15,577 bases of DNA from Methanobacterium sp. (GTDB lineage Archaea; Methanobacteriota; Methanobacteria; Methanobacteriales; Methanobacteriaceae), in the NCBI GenBank assembly GCA_003158115.1, contig PMGM01000052.1, positions 15,365-30,941 on the forward strand, written 5' to 3'. The notes under the pieces are model-generated. The model saw nothing but the letters and a program-made list of their open reading frames with translations, ran no database searches and was not told where the DNA came from. Shown one piece after another: positions 8,052-15,577 of the stretch. Made by a program: the position numbers and the translations under genes. Position 1 is the first letter of the stretch. Every line of letters begins with the position of its first letter.

Positions 8052-8221
8052 CTGATTATATACATGGAATATTCATTAAATTATTTTAATCTTATATTAT
8101 GTTTTTAATTATTTTGTTACCAAATTAATATACTATAAAAAAAAAATACAGAAATTTTTATAGTGGAATGAAAATACCTTAATTATTACTAATTATTCTA
8201 AACTAAATCTGGTTGAAATTA

Positions 8222-8229
8222 TTTTATAG
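8222..8229 (+). promoter_or_regulatory. Predicted TATA promoter of the LOR/SDH gene
   Basis: TTTTATAG preceded by GGTTGAAATTA, a reasonable BRE. The expected start is around 8250-8252, giving a leader of about 38 nt before ATG 8289. A perfect inverted repeat (8238-8270) straddles this start. Confidence 0.5.
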
Positions 8230-8237
8230 AAAGAAAC

Positions 8238-8270
8238 TAAATCAAAAAAACATCTTCATGATTTGATTTA
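8238..8270. repeat. Perfect 9-bp inverted repeat at the LOR/SDH promoter
   Basis: Arms TAAATCAAA (8238-8246) and TTTGATTTA (8262-8270) are exact reverse complements separated by 15 nt. They lie just downstream of the TATA box and straddle the predicted transcription start, ending 6 nt before the SD. The placement is that of a repressor operator. If transcription starts further upstream it would instead be an RNA hairpin next to the ribosome binding site. Confidence 0.55.
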
Positions 8271-8288
8271 AAAATTAAGGTGAATAAA

Positions 8289-9509
8289 ATGTACACACGA
8301 GAAGTAAAACTTTCTGGACATATAATAGACTCTTTAATACTTCCAAATACTCTTGATCTTATAATGGATATGGGGGGAGATTTTAAGATACTTGAATTTG
8401 AAGTAGGTAAACTCAAGGTTGATATAAGTAATGCCCGAATACAGGTTGAAGCGCCTAATAAAATACTCCTTGGAGAAATATTAGATGAACTTTCAGAAAT
8501 CGGAGCACTCGTTATTGAAATTAAAAATGTTAAATTATTAATATCTGAAAACGACAAGACACTTCCAGCCGATTTTTATTCAACTACTCACCATCCAACC
8601 CAAATACGTTACAATGAAGAATGGGTAGTTGTTGAAAATATTGAAATGGATTGCATGATTGTAGTTGATAGTGAAAATGAACGAGCCTTCTGTGAACCTA
8701 TTGGAAGAATCAAAAAGGGAGATCTTATTGTCGTAGGTAGGGAAGGCGTGCAAGTTCTACCACCTGAACGTCCAAGGGGTAAACAAGGTGTTTTTGAGTT
8801 CATGTCAAGCGAAGCCTCCTCTGAAAAACCTATAAAATCCATTATAGCAAATATAGCATCTGAAATAAAGGAAGTTAAGAAAAGAGGCGGGAAAATTGCT
8901 ATTGTTTCAGGTCCTGCAGTCGTTCATACGGGGTCAGGATCAATATTGGCCAATATGATTAAAGAAAGGTATATAGATCTTATATTTGCCGGGAATGCAC
9001 TTGCAACTCACGATATAGAAAGTGCACTCTATGGAACTTCATTAGGTATGGATGTGATAACCGGAGAAGCTGTTACAAGGGGTCACAGGAACCATATATA
9101 TGCCATTAATGAGATAAACAAAGCAGGATCCATAAAAGCTGCAGTTGAAAATGGATTATTAACTAGCGGAATAATGTATGAATGCGTTAAAAATAACGTT
9201 CCATTTGTATTGGCAGGTTCAATAAGGGATGATGGACCACTTCCAGATGTAATAACAGATGTTATAGAAGCTCAAGATGAAATGAGGAAACATGTACACG
9301 GTGTAGATATGGTTATAATGATCTCTACCATGCTACACTCAATTGCAACTGGAAACATGTTACCATCACATGTGAAAAGTATATGCGTAGATATAAACCC
9401 TGCTACAGTTACCAAACTTAGTGATAGGGGCAGTGCCCAGGTTGTTGGAATTGTTACAGATGTAGGAACATTCTTACCAGTACTCTACAACGAACTAAAA
9501 ACAGATTAA
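8289..9509 (+). CDS. LOR/SDH-domain protein (TIGR00300), probable nickel-pincer-nucleotide-dependent ornithine cyclodeaminase
   Basis: About 406 residues. Seen: an N-terminal domain of roughly 100 residues starting [14 protein letters not shown], then a stretch with [25 protein letters not shown], and a C-terminal nucleotide-binding half with [20 protein letters not shown] and [24 protein letters not shown]. Known: this is the archaeal TIGR00300 family, related to the LOR/SDH domain and to the C-terminal part of cyanobacterial AgrE; members convert ornithine to proline and ammonia, and are annotated as using a nickel-pincer cofactor. The frame is open from GTG 8280, but that GTG is within the SD AAGGTGA (8277-8283); ATG 8289 has 5-nt spacing and is preferred. 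The location next to arginine-derived pathway genes fits. The old name lysine-oxoglutarate reductase/saccharopine dehydrogenase is misleading. Confidence 0.85.
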   Translation: MYTREVKLSGHIIDSLILPNTLDLIMDMGGDFKILEFEVGKLKVDISNARIQVEAPNKILLGEILDELSEIGALVIEIKNVKLLISENDKTLPADFYSTTHHPTQIRYNEEWVVVENIEMDCMIVVDSENERAFCEPIGRIKKGDLIVVGREGVQVLPPERPRGKQGVFEFMSSEASSEKPIKSIIANIASEIKEVKKRGGKIAIVSGPAVVHTGSGSILANMIKERYIDLIFAGNALATHDIESALYGTSLGMDVITGEAVTRGHRNHIYAINEINKAGSIKAAVENGLLTSGIMYECVKNNVPFVLAGSIRDDGPLPDVITDVIEAQDEMRKHVHGVDMVIMISTMLHSIATGNMLPSHVKSICVDINPATVTKLSDRGSAQVVGIVTDVGTFLPVLYNELKTD

Positions 9510-9514
9510 TCCTA

Positions 9515-9541
9515 TTTTTTTAATATACTTCATTTTTTTTT
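9515..9541 (+). terminator. Predicted T-run terminator after the LOR/SDH gene
   Basis: Two T tracts, seven at 9515-9521 and nine at 9533-9541, begin 6 nt after the stop codon. Archaeal RNA polymerase terminates at such U-rich stretches without a hairpin. Confidence 0.55.
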
Positions 9542-9564
9542 ATTATCCCAGTCAATATCATAAT

Positions 9565-10639
9565 ATGAAAACTGTGAAAATTTTAGGAGCGGGTCCAGCT
9601 GGATTGTCAACAGCCATTAATCTTTCACTCAAACGGTTACAATGTAGATATTTTTGAAAGAAATCTTGATGTTGGTACCAGTATCAAAGGTAATCTACAA
9701 AGGACTTGAAAACTGGTCTGAGGATCAAGACGTAATTGAAAAATTCAAAAAGATGAATATTAAGACTAATTTCCATTTTGAACCATTAAAAATCTTAGAA
9801 TAACAATAGCAAAGAAAACTGGGATTTTTCATCTAAAAAACCCACATTTTATATTTTAAAGCGTGGTACAGACAAAAACAGTTTGGATCAAGGTTTAAAA
9901 AAACAGGCATTTGATAATGTGGTTAATATACGATTTGGTGAAACGGCTTTTATTTCAGATGTTGATATCGTTGCAACTGGTGGTGATCCAAAATTTAAGT
10001 TTGCTGTTGGCAAGGGCATTCATATTTGAAACATGACACGAAAATGTAGCAATTGGATTTGTAAATAACTACCATGCATTTAAAGAAAATTCATATCTAC
10101 TTGTTTCAAATGGTTTTGGATGTATTGCAACTGTTCTCTTTGGAGGATTTCAAGATCTGAATAAGTATTTCAAACGAACATTGGATGAGTTCCTAGCTAA
10201 TTTTAATCTTAAAGAGAAATATCCCAATAAATTCTCAGGATATGGAAGTTTTTTTAATCAAATAACGAAAAACGAAGATCAAATATTGATAGGTGAAATT
10301 GCGGGATTTCAAGATTTACTGTGGGGATTTGGAATTCAAAATGCATTTAAATCTGGATTTATCGCATCTAAGAGTATTTTAGATGGTAAAGAATGTAAAA
10401 ATTATTATAAAATTGCAGAAAATAATTTTAAACCTAAATTAAATTCAAATATAGTCAACAGATTTATTTGGGAGAAATTTGCATCCAACGACTATTCAAT
10501 TATTTTGAATAGAATATATAATTCAAAGGATCCCCTTAAATACCTCAATTCGTTTCATAACTTTAACTTCCTACAAAAACTAACCTATCCTTTTGCTCTT
10601 TTTTACATGAAGTATAGATATCCCAACCTCAAACTATAA
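9565..10639 (+). pseudogene. Decayed NAD(P)/FAD-dependent oxidoreductase (geranylgeranyl-reductase-like)
   Basis: A once full-length FAD enzyme of about 355 codons, broken at five or so sites. The start encodes VKILGAGPAGLSTAINLSL, a dinucleotide-binding GxGxxG fold. Reading then shifts by +1 near 9631 (resumes as GYNVDIFER), +1 near 9698-9702 (resumes as GLENWSEDQDV), +1 between about 9789 and 9801 (resumes as SKENWDFSSKKPTFYILKRG), and +1 near 10024 (resumes as HFET). An in-frame TGA at 10034-10036 follows, and the rest (HENVAIGFVNNYHAF to YPNLKL) is open to 10639. The later GEIAGFQDLLWGFGIQNAFKSG is the typical FAD-binding GDAAG-like segment of these reductases. The 152-codon 3' part (from ATG 10181) is a remnant, not a separate gene. 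Neighbours are intact, which argues against poor sequence. The original substrate is unknown. Confidence 0.9.
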
Positions 10640-10691
10640 TTAATACAAAACTAATTCATTAATAAAAATAGGGATAGACGGGGATATTTTT

Positions 10692-12308
10692 ATGGTATTG
10701 GTTAAAGGAAATCTATTAAATGTTTCTACAGAAGAAACTTATGGTGCAGAGATCAATATTCAAAATGGGATAATAACTTGTGTTAAACCCGTTAACCATG
10801 AATTTAAAGGATTAATACTTCCAGGGTTTATAGATGCCCATATCCATATTGAAAGTTCAATGCTTACACCTGCAAGATTTGCAGAAGCTGTTGTACCCCA
10901 TGGAACTACAGCTGTTGTGGCTGATCCTCATGAAATTGCAAACGTTCTTGGATTAGAGGGGATAAATTACATGGTGAAAGATGCATCTACAGTACCTCTC
11001 AAGGTTTTTTTAACTGCCCCTTCATGCGTACCTTCCACCATATTTGAAACATCTGGAGCAATAATTTCTACAGAAGAAATTAAAAATCTGTTAAAGGCGG
11101 ATAATGTGGTGGCCCTTGGGGAAATGATGAACTTTCCCGGAGTTATTAGAGATGATCCTGAAGTAATGAGCAAATTAGATGCTGCAATAAGGATAGGTAA
11201 ACCAATAGACGGTCATGCACCCCTATTATCTGGATCAGATCTCTGCAAATATATTATGTCCGGAATTTCAACAGACCATGAGTGCAGCAAAGCAGATGAG
11301 GCCATTGAAAAGAGAAGGTTAGGAATGAAGTTGATGCTTCGTGAAGGTTCATCTGCTAAAAATCTTAAAGATTTGGCATTAATAGGTGGAGACTTCATTG
11401 TATCCGATGATAAACATCCTGAAGATCTCTTAAAGGGCCATGTAGATGAAATGCTGAAAAAAGCTATTGAATACGGTATTGAACCAATTAAGGCCATTAA
11501 AATGGTAACAATGAACCCTGCAAATCATTATAACTTAAATACAGGTAATATAATCCCTGGAAAAGCTGCGGATCTAATCTTAATAGATAGTATAGATGAT
11601 TTAAATGTTGAAGAAGTTATAATCAACGGAAAACTAGCTGCAAAAAATGGAAAACCTCTTTTTGATGTTAGACCATGCAATATCCCCAACACATTTAAAC
11701 TAAATTTCAAAAAACCTTCTGATTTCGATGTTTCAGTAGAAGGATCAGTTAAAACTGTAAGGGTTATAGAGGTATTTGATGATCAACTCATTACAAATGA
11801 AACATCATCAGTTTTAGATGTAATAGATGGAAATTTAAATACAAATTTAAGTAGTGATATACTTAAAGTTGCCGTTGTAGAAAGATATGGACATGAAAGG
11901 GTTTCAAATGCATTTGTAAAAGGTTTTGGTTTTAAAGATGGCGCTATTGCATCTAGTGTATCTCATGATTCCCATAATATAATAGCTGTAGGTGCAAAAA
12001 GTAATGACATGGCAAAAGCTGTTAATACAATTTTAAGAAGTAAAGGAGGACTTGTTGCTGTTTCAAAGGACAAAATTTATGCTCTGGAACTTCCAATTGC
12101 GGGTCTTATGAGTACTAAGAGCTCTACTGATGTTTCAAATGATCTGAAGATATTACATCATGCTGTGGAGAATATGGGTTCAAAACTTAGATCTCCATTT
12201 ATGTTATTGTCATTTATGGGCCTATTAGTAATTCCAAAGCTCAAAATAAGTGATATGGGTCTTTTTGATGTTGAAAAGTTCAATTTCGTTGATCTTATTA
12301 AGGATTAG
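10692..12308 (+). CDS. ade: Adenine deaminase
   Basis: A 538-residue amidohydrolase converting adenine to hypoxanthine and ammonia for purine salvage. Seen: metal site [12 protein letters not shown] with His50 and His52, [10 protein letters not shown] (about 78-87), [10 protein letters not shown] with the bridging-type Glu, [15 protein letters not shown], and a C-terminal half with [20 protein letters not shown] typical of the Ade family. Length is slightly under the bacterial enzymes but normal for archaeal ones. The start ATG has only a loosely placed GGGGAT about 6 nt upstream (10679-10686). It follows the pseudogene by 52 nt and has no obvious strong TATA box in that space, so its promoter may lie within the old gene. 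It faces DUF447 convergently with a 39-nt gap. It makes metabolic sense with the GMP synthase genes further right. Confidence 0.95.
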   Translation: MVLVKGNLLNVSTEETYGAEINIQNGIITCVKPVNHEFKGLILPGFIDAHIHIESSMLTPARFAEAVVPHGTTAVVADPHEIANVLGLEGINYMVKDASTVPLKVFLTAPSCVPSTIFETSGAIISTEEIKNLLKADNVVALGEMMNFPGVIRDDPEVMSKLDAAIRIGKPIDGHAPLLSGSDLCKYIMSGISTDHECSKADEAIEKRRLGMKLMLREGSSAKNLKDLALIGGDFIVSDDKHPEDLLKGHVDEMLKKAIEYGIEPIKAIKMVTMNPANHYNLNTGNIIPGKAADLILIDSIDDLNVEEVIINGKLAAKNGKPLFDVRPCNIPNTFKLNFKKPSDFDVSVEGSVKTVRVIEVFDDQLITNETSSVLDVIDGNLNTNLSSDILKVAVVERYGHERVSNAFVKGFGFKDGAIASSVSHDSHNIIAVGAKSNDMAKAVNTILRSKGGLVAVSKDKIYALELPIAGLMSTKSSTDVSNDLKILHHAVENMGSKLRSPFMLLSFMGLLVIPKLKISDMGLFDVEKFNFVDLIKD

Positions 12309-12347
12309 AATGATTTTGATTTAAATAGTTAAAAAATTATGAATATT

Positions 12348-12977
12348 TTATTCATCATATTTACTGAAAGCTTCTGAAATTTTTTTCATGGCTTTTTTGT
12401 GTTCAACACCACCGACTTTGTTGACTATTCGAGAAATTTCTATCATTCTGTGGCGATAAAGCTTTTCCATATCTCCAGAAACCATTTCCATTCTTGTTAA
12501 ATATACCAAACTTTCTATTATACCATATATGGCTCTGTTTAATGGTTCAACATTTTCTTTCTTTTTAATGATATCAGAGACATCAGCTTTTAATACCGTG
12601 GTAACAGAAACCCCAAAGTTATCCTCTTTCTTTACATCTTTTAAACTCTTGATGTGAGCAATAAAAAATGCATCCGTATTTCTTATATAAAATTCATTCA
12701 AATATTGTTCAAAATAATTATTAGATAAATTTCCCAATGTTGATTCTACAAACGCCATTGGATCCTTGAGTATATTTACAATAAAATTATGGTTTCTCTT
12801 AATATTACGTACTGTTTTCGATCCATGATGGAAGTATGCAACCACTTCTTTATCATTTTTACAAATAACACCTATAGGTGCTGCATTTGGCGTTAGGTCA
12901 TCATTCACCGTTGTTACAATTGTTTCATATAAAAGCCCCTTCTCCATTCCTATAGATCCTAAATCCAAAAAGATCAT
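12348..12977 (-). CDS. DUF447 family protein, probable FMN-binding split-barrel
   Basis: 209 residues (outermost start). Seen: MEKGLLYETIVTTVNDDLTPNAAPIGV, then VVAYFHHGSKTVRNIKRN and FIVNILKDP, the pattern of flavin-reductase-like split barrels, followed by a helical C-terminal part rich in charged residues. Known: DUF447 is an archaeal family; a Methanothermobacter member has been solved with bound FMN. Its reaction is unknown. The ATG at 12977 lies within an SD-like GGGGATGATC, so the true start may be TTG 12968 or ATG 12947 (MEKGLLYE). It is separated by 7 nt from the DUF2124 stop, so the two are almost certainly one transcript and perhaps one function. The 39-nt gap to ade holds both ends of converging genes. 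Confidence 0.85.
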   Translation of the reverse strand: MIFLDLGSIGMEKGLLYETIVTTVNDDLTPNAAPIGVICKNDKEVVAYFHHGSKTVRNIKRNHNFIVNILKDPMAFVESTLGNLSNNYFEQYLNEFYIRNTDAFFIAHIKSLKDVKKEDNFGVSVTTVLKADVSDIIKKKENVEPLNRAIYGIIESLVYLTRMEMVSGDMEKLYRHRMIEISRIVNKVGGVEHKKAMKKISEAFSKYDE

Positions 12978-12984
12978 CCCCTAA

Positions 12985-13446
12985 TTACTTTCTTAAAATA
13001 AATCCGTTTAATGTTCCATTAATTATACAATCAAAGTTTAACTTTTGGTCCCAGTCATACTCCCTGAATATATCCATATAACATAAACCTATGAGTTTCC
13101 CGTCTTTTTTCAAAACATTCTTAATGACTTTGTTAACTTCATCGGGTTTAATATTGGTTTTTGGCATGGCCAATCCACCTAATATTGCCACAACATCTGC
13201 ATTTGGATTAGCAGATTCTCCAAATTCCATCCCTTGATCTGTAAGTTCTAACTTCCTAGCACTTTTAATATCTGTACCTGTGATGAAAACTGATTCCTTT
13301 TCCTTTACAACATAGGCAAAGAGCAATGCAAATGGACTACAAACTCCAGGCATCCCTATAAAAGTTATTTTTTCAGCATCTTTAACTTCTTCCCTGAATG
13401 CTAAAAGATTTTCTGTTATTCCTGTAAATTCACTAATTTTTTTCAT
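12985..13446 (-). CDS. DUF2124 family protein (methanogen-specific, function unknown)
   Basis: 153 residues. Seen: ITFIGMPGVCSPFALLFAYVVKEKE, a glycine-rich loop after a beta strand, then ADVVAILGGLAMPKTNI and GKLIGLCYMDIFREYDWD, a Rossmann-like alternation of strands and helices with a Cys at about 36. Known: the GMPGVCSPFA motif marks the archaeal DUF2124 family, found mainly in methanogens and without a known role. The ATG at 13444-13446 has no good SD but a TATA-like CTATAAAT (13485-13492, minus strand) at the right distance for a short leader. It is followed after 7 nt by DUF447, an FMN protein, suggesting a shared redox or cofactor task. I do not assign a function. Confidence 0.85.
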   Translation of the reverse strand: MKKISEFTGITENLLAFREEVKDAEKITFIGMPGVCSPFALLFAYVVKEKESVFITGTDIKSARKLELTDQGMEFGESANPNADVVAILGGLAMPKTNIKPDEVNKVIKNVLKKDGKLIGLCYMDIFREYDWDQKLNFDCIINGTLNGFILRK

Positions 13447-13484
13447 GAAATACTTTCTATAATTATTAATTGGTAAAATTATTT

Positions 13485-13492
13485 ATTTATAG
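13485..13492 (-). promoter_or_regulatory. Predicted TATA box of the DUF2124-DUF447 operon
   Basis: Minus-strand CTATAAAT within an AT-rich stretch. The expected start near 13462-13464 would leave a leader of about 17 nt. Confidence 0.4.
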
Positions 13493-13542
13493 TTAGTTTA
13501 AAAAAAATTTGGGATAAAATTGCTATTTATAGTCCTAGATCT

Positions 13543-13692
13543 TCAGTAGTGTTGTGGTCCCTTCAAAAAGATATATATTACATAAGCTATGATTAATACT
13601 ATTATAATTGGTACCAACCATATGAAGATATAGAATAGTACAACTGCTACTAAAAGAGCTATTATTATATAAATTAGATCGGTAAATTCCAT
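13543..13692 (-). CDS. Small two-helix membrane protein, 49 residues, unknown function
   Basis: An open frame of 49 codons from ATG 13692 to TGA 13543. Seen: N-terminus MEFTDL, then a hydrophobic run of about residues 7-27 (rich in Ile, Val, Leu) ended by WLVP, a second run of about 29-43, and the tail LKGPQHY. This predicts a hairpin of two transmembrane helices joined at Pro28, with very short polar ends. There is no SD, but a TATA box (13717-13724) lies about 25 nt upstream of the ATG, which fits a leaderless message. The composition (almost unbroken hydrophobic codons over 37 residues) would be unusual for chance. It sits 96 nt upstream of DUF2124 in the same direction and divergent from guaAa. 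I do not recognise a family. Confidence 0.6.
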   Translation of the reverse strand: MEFTDLIYIIIALLVAVVLFYIFIWLVPIIIVLIIAYVIYIFLKGPQHY

Positions 13693-13716
13693 GCTAGAAT
13701 GTTAGTTAGGAACCCA

Positions 13717-13724
13717 TAAATATA
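13717..13724 (-). promoter_or_regulatory. Predicted TATA box of the small membrane protein (leaderless)
   Basis: Minus-strand TATATTTA preceded by GTGAAAA, a good BRE. The expected start is around 13694, about 2 nt before the ATG. Confidence 0.5.
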
Positions 13725-13753
13725 TTTTCACATAATCTATGAAATAGTTGAAA

Positions 13754-13762
13754 TTATAAATA
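13754..13762 (+). promoter_or_regulatory. Predicted TATA promoter of guaAa
   Basis: TTATAAATA preceded by GTTGAAA. The expected start near 13784 gives a leader of about 33 nt that includes the SD AAGGAG (13805-13810). It is divergent from the small-protein box, with only about 30 bp between the two, so one bound factor could affect both. Confidence 0.5.
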
Positions 13763-13816
13763 TTTCAGAGATAAAAACATTAAATATCAATGTTAGAACT
13801 ATTTAAGGAGTTATAA

Positions 13817-14416
13817 ATGAAAATACTCGTTATTAATAATCATGGACAGTACAATCACAGGATTTATAGAAGCCTTCATTACTTGAAGATTCCATCAGAG
13901 ATGGTTCCTAATACTACTACAATTGAAGAAATTGAAAAAAAAAATCCTTTAGGCTTGATTCTAGGGGGTGGACCTTCTATTCAAAGATCCGACAACTCGA
14001 TAAGTTATGTTGAAGAACTTGATATCCCCATGTTGGGTATTTGTCTCGGACATCAAATAATTGCTAAAGCCTATGGTGGTGAAATAGGTGCAGCTGGTAT
14101 TGAAAGTTATGCATTGATCAAGATAAATGTACTAAATGAAAATGAAATATTGAAGGGTTTTGGTGAGAGCGCAAATGTTTGGGCATCCCATAAGGATGAA
14201 GTAACTAAACCTCCAAAAAACTTTGAAATACTTGCATCATCATCAATATGTGGAGTTGAAGCTATGAAACATGAAACCAAACCGATTTATGGTATCCAGT
14301 TTCATCCAGAAGTCCACCATACTGAGAAGGGCGGTAAGATATTTGAAAACTTCTATGAAATTTGTAAAGAATTTCAAAAATCAACAAACAATCTTGAAGG
14401 AAATAATGGTAATTAA
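13817..14416 (+). CDS. guaAa: GMP synthase, glutamine amidotransferase subunit A
   Basis: 199 residues; releases ammonia from glutamine and delivers it to the synthetase subunit for XMP to GMP. Seen: class I glutaminase triad with Cys76 in LGICLGHQ, and His163 and Glu165 in [15 protein letters not shown] (49-58) forms the oxyanion region. Length is typical of the stand-alone archaeal subunit (about 190). The ATG has a strong SD, AAGGAG, 6 nt upstream. In bacteria and eukaryotes this is fused to the ATP-pyrophosphatase; here the partner gene follows after a 211-nt gap with its own promoter signals, the split form usual in archaea. The carboxy-terminal 15 or so residues ([12 protein letters not shown]) are a polar tail beyond the conserved core. 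Confidence 0.95.
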   Translation: MKILVINNHGQYNHRIYRSLHYLKIPSEMVPNTTTIEEIEKKNPLGLILGGGPSIQRSDNSISYVEELDIPMLGICLGHQIIAKAYGGEIGAAGIESYALIKINVLNENEILKGFGESANVWASHKDEVTKPPKNFEILASSSICGVEAMKHETKPIYGIQFHPEVHHTEKGGKIFENFYEICKEFQKSTNNLEGNNGN

Positions 14417-14627
14417 ATAAATCTATTGATAAAATTAAAAGTATAATTATTGTAATTTTAAAATCTTAATTAAAGTTTGATTATTGTTCTTATTTGTTTA
14501 GAAAAATAACATTTGTATAGGTTACAATTAGTACTAAACAACTGATAATATAATTAAAACTCATAGATGACAATTTGTAATAAATTTTATAGGTATTTAA
14601 TCAAATTAATATATATAGGGTGAAAAC
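14417..14627. other. 211-bp AT-rich gap between the two GMP synthase genes
   Basis: No gene seen. It carries a TATA-like TTTTATAGG (14584-14592) whose expected start near 14614 gives a short leader, and the SD GGGTGA (14618-14623) for the next gene. The two subunits may therefore be made from separate messages. Confidence 0.45.
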
Positions 14628-15554
14628 ATGTTAGATCCGTCTGATTTTATAAATGAATCAATTGAAGAATTAAAAAAAACAATAGGTAATGAAAAAGCCA
14701 TAATCGCCCTTTCTGGTGGTGTTGACAGTTCTGTAGCATCAGTATTAACATCAACAGCGATTGGAGAAAACTTGATAGCGGTTTTCGTTGATCACGGCCT
14801 TTTAAGAGAAGGAGAATCCGATTATGTTAACAAAACATTCAAGGACAGGCTTAACCTCAGAACAATAGATGCGGAGGAAGAATTTTTAGATAGGCTTGAA
14901 GGTGTTTCAGATCCAGAAGATAAGAGAAAGATAATTGGTGAAGTATTTATAAGGGTTTTTGAAAGAGTTGCAGAAGAAGAAGGAGCTAAATTCCTTGTAC
15001 AAGGTACAATAGCACCAGACTGGATAGAGAGTGATGGACAAATAAAATCGCATCATAACATTGCACTTCCCCATGGATTGGTTCTTGAGATTGTTGAGCC
15101 AATTAGAGAACTTTACAAAGATGAAGTACGTGTGGTTGGGAAAAAATTGGGTCTTCCTGATGAGATGGTAAATAGACAACCTTACCCGGGGCCTGGACTT
15201 GCAGTGCGTATAGTCGGACTTCTAACTCCTGAAAAAATTGATATATGTAGAAAAGCCAATGCTATAGTGGAAGAAGAAGTGAAAAAAGAAGGTCTTGACG
15301 CTAATTTATGGCAATACTTTGCTGTCTTAACTGATACCAAAGTTACTGGAGTTAAAGGAGATATAAGGGATTATGGTTATCTTGTTGTAGTTAGGATGGT
15401 TGAATCTATAGATGCAATGACTGCAAATGTACCTGAACTCCCATGGGACATGGTCAAAACTATATCTAGAAGGATAACAGCAGAGATACCTGAAGTAACA
15501 CATGTTTCACTTTCGGTAAGTGATAAACCTCCAAGTACAATTGAATTTGCTTAA
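14628..15554 (+). CDS. guaAb: GMP synthase, ATP-pyrophosphatase (XMP aminase) subunit B
   Basis: 308 residues; adenylates XMP and accepts ammonia from the GuaAa subunit to form GMP. Seen: the PP-loop SGGVDSS (29-35) that binds ATP pyrophosphate, [63 protein letters not shown], and a C-terminal dimerisation domain ending [10 protein letters not shown], the usual GuaA terminus. The gene is therefore complete and of normal length. The start ATG has SD GGGTGA 4 nt upstream. Immediately after the stop only 23 nt remain in the window. With guaAa and ade it gives this end of the window a purine theme. Confidence 0.96.
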   Translation: MLDPSDFINESIEELKKTIGNEKAIIALSGGVDSSVASVLTSTAIGENLIAVFVDHGLLREGESDYVNKTFKDRLNLRTIDAEEEFLDRLEGVSDPEDKRKIIGEVFIRVFERVAEEEGAKFLVQGTIAPDWIESDGQIKSHHNIALPHGLVLEIVEPIRELYKDEVRVVGKKLGLPDEMVNRQPYPGPGLAVRIVGLLTPEKIDICRKANAIVEEEVKKEGLDANLWQYFAVLTDTKVTGVKGDIRDYGYLVVVRMVESIDAMTANVPELPWDMVKTISRRITAEIPEVTHVSLSVSDKPPSTIEFA

Positions 15555-15577
15555 TTTATTCTATTTAAATAATTAAA

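Noticed and set aside
10034..10036. In-frame TGA as a possible selenocysteine codon
   Set aside because: It lies among four frameshifts in a decayed gene and the family has no catalytic Cys/Sec at this place.
10181..10639. A 152-codon frame that could be called as a stand-alone gene
   Set aside because: It is continuous in homology with the broken FAD oxidoreductase upstream; its frame extends back to the TGA at 10034, and the ATG has no SD.
1..15577. CRISPR arrays, transposons, tRNA or rRNA genes, phage genes
   Set aside because: No spaced direct repeats, transposase or integrase motifs, or GC-rich structured RNA islands were seen.

Overview
The window is chromosomal DNA from a low-GC methanogenic archaeon, most likely of the order Methanobacteriales (Methanobacterium-like). 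The main reasons are a coenzyme F430 synthase (CfbE), a DUF2124/DUF447 gene pair, archaeal aIF5A, pyruvoyl-dependent arginine decarboxylase, a two-subunit GMP synthase, and archaeal TATA/BRE promoters together with strong Shine-Dalgarno (SD) sites. Nothing in it looks like a phage, transposon, CRISPR array, tRNA or rRNA. Apart from one decayed gene it reads as ordinary core genome.

Minus-strand block, 1-5785, transcribed right to left. The order is pdaD (arginine decarboxylase), an inositol-monophosphatase-family phosphatase, NAD kinase, cfbE (last step of F430), a 226-bp gap, hemC (hydroxymethylbilane synthase), a Gfo/Idh/MocA sugar-nucleotide dehydrogenase, and the start of a GfcR-type PRT-domain regulator that runs off the window. 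Spacing is tight, including 3-4 nt stop/start overlaps, so most of these genes are probably co-transcribed. HemC feeds the tetrapyrrole pathway that CfbE completes. The phosphatase and the kinase are the two halves of an enzyme that is a single fused protein in Methanocaldococcus.

A gene-free, very AT-rich region (5786-6674) holds divergent promoters. To its right on the plus strand lie aIF5A, agmatinase and the LOR/SDH-family (TIGR00300) putative ornithine cyclodeaminase. With pdaD on the other side, this forms an arginine/agmatine neighbourhood around the hypusinated factor aIF5A. Next come a badly broken FAD-dependent oxidoreductase pseudogene (9565-10639) and an intact adenine deaminase.

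The right end has a minus-strand DUF2124-DUF447 pair, a previously easy-to-miss 49-residue two-helix membrane protein (13543-13692) with what looks like a leaderless promoter, and the divergent plus-strand genes for the glutaminase and ATP-pyrophosphatase subunits of GMP synthase. With adenine deaminase these give a purine theme.

A recurring property is that for several genes the outermost ATG or GTG lies inside the SD sequence itself. The true start is then probably the next ATG or TTG a few codons on, and coordinates below reflect this where the evidence is good. The most notable items are the small membrane protein, the pseudogene with four same-sense frameshifts, the agmatine/aIF5A island, and two perfect inverted repeats upstream of hemC and of the ornithine cyclodeaminase gene. 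I found no clear evidence for a wholly new multi-gene system.
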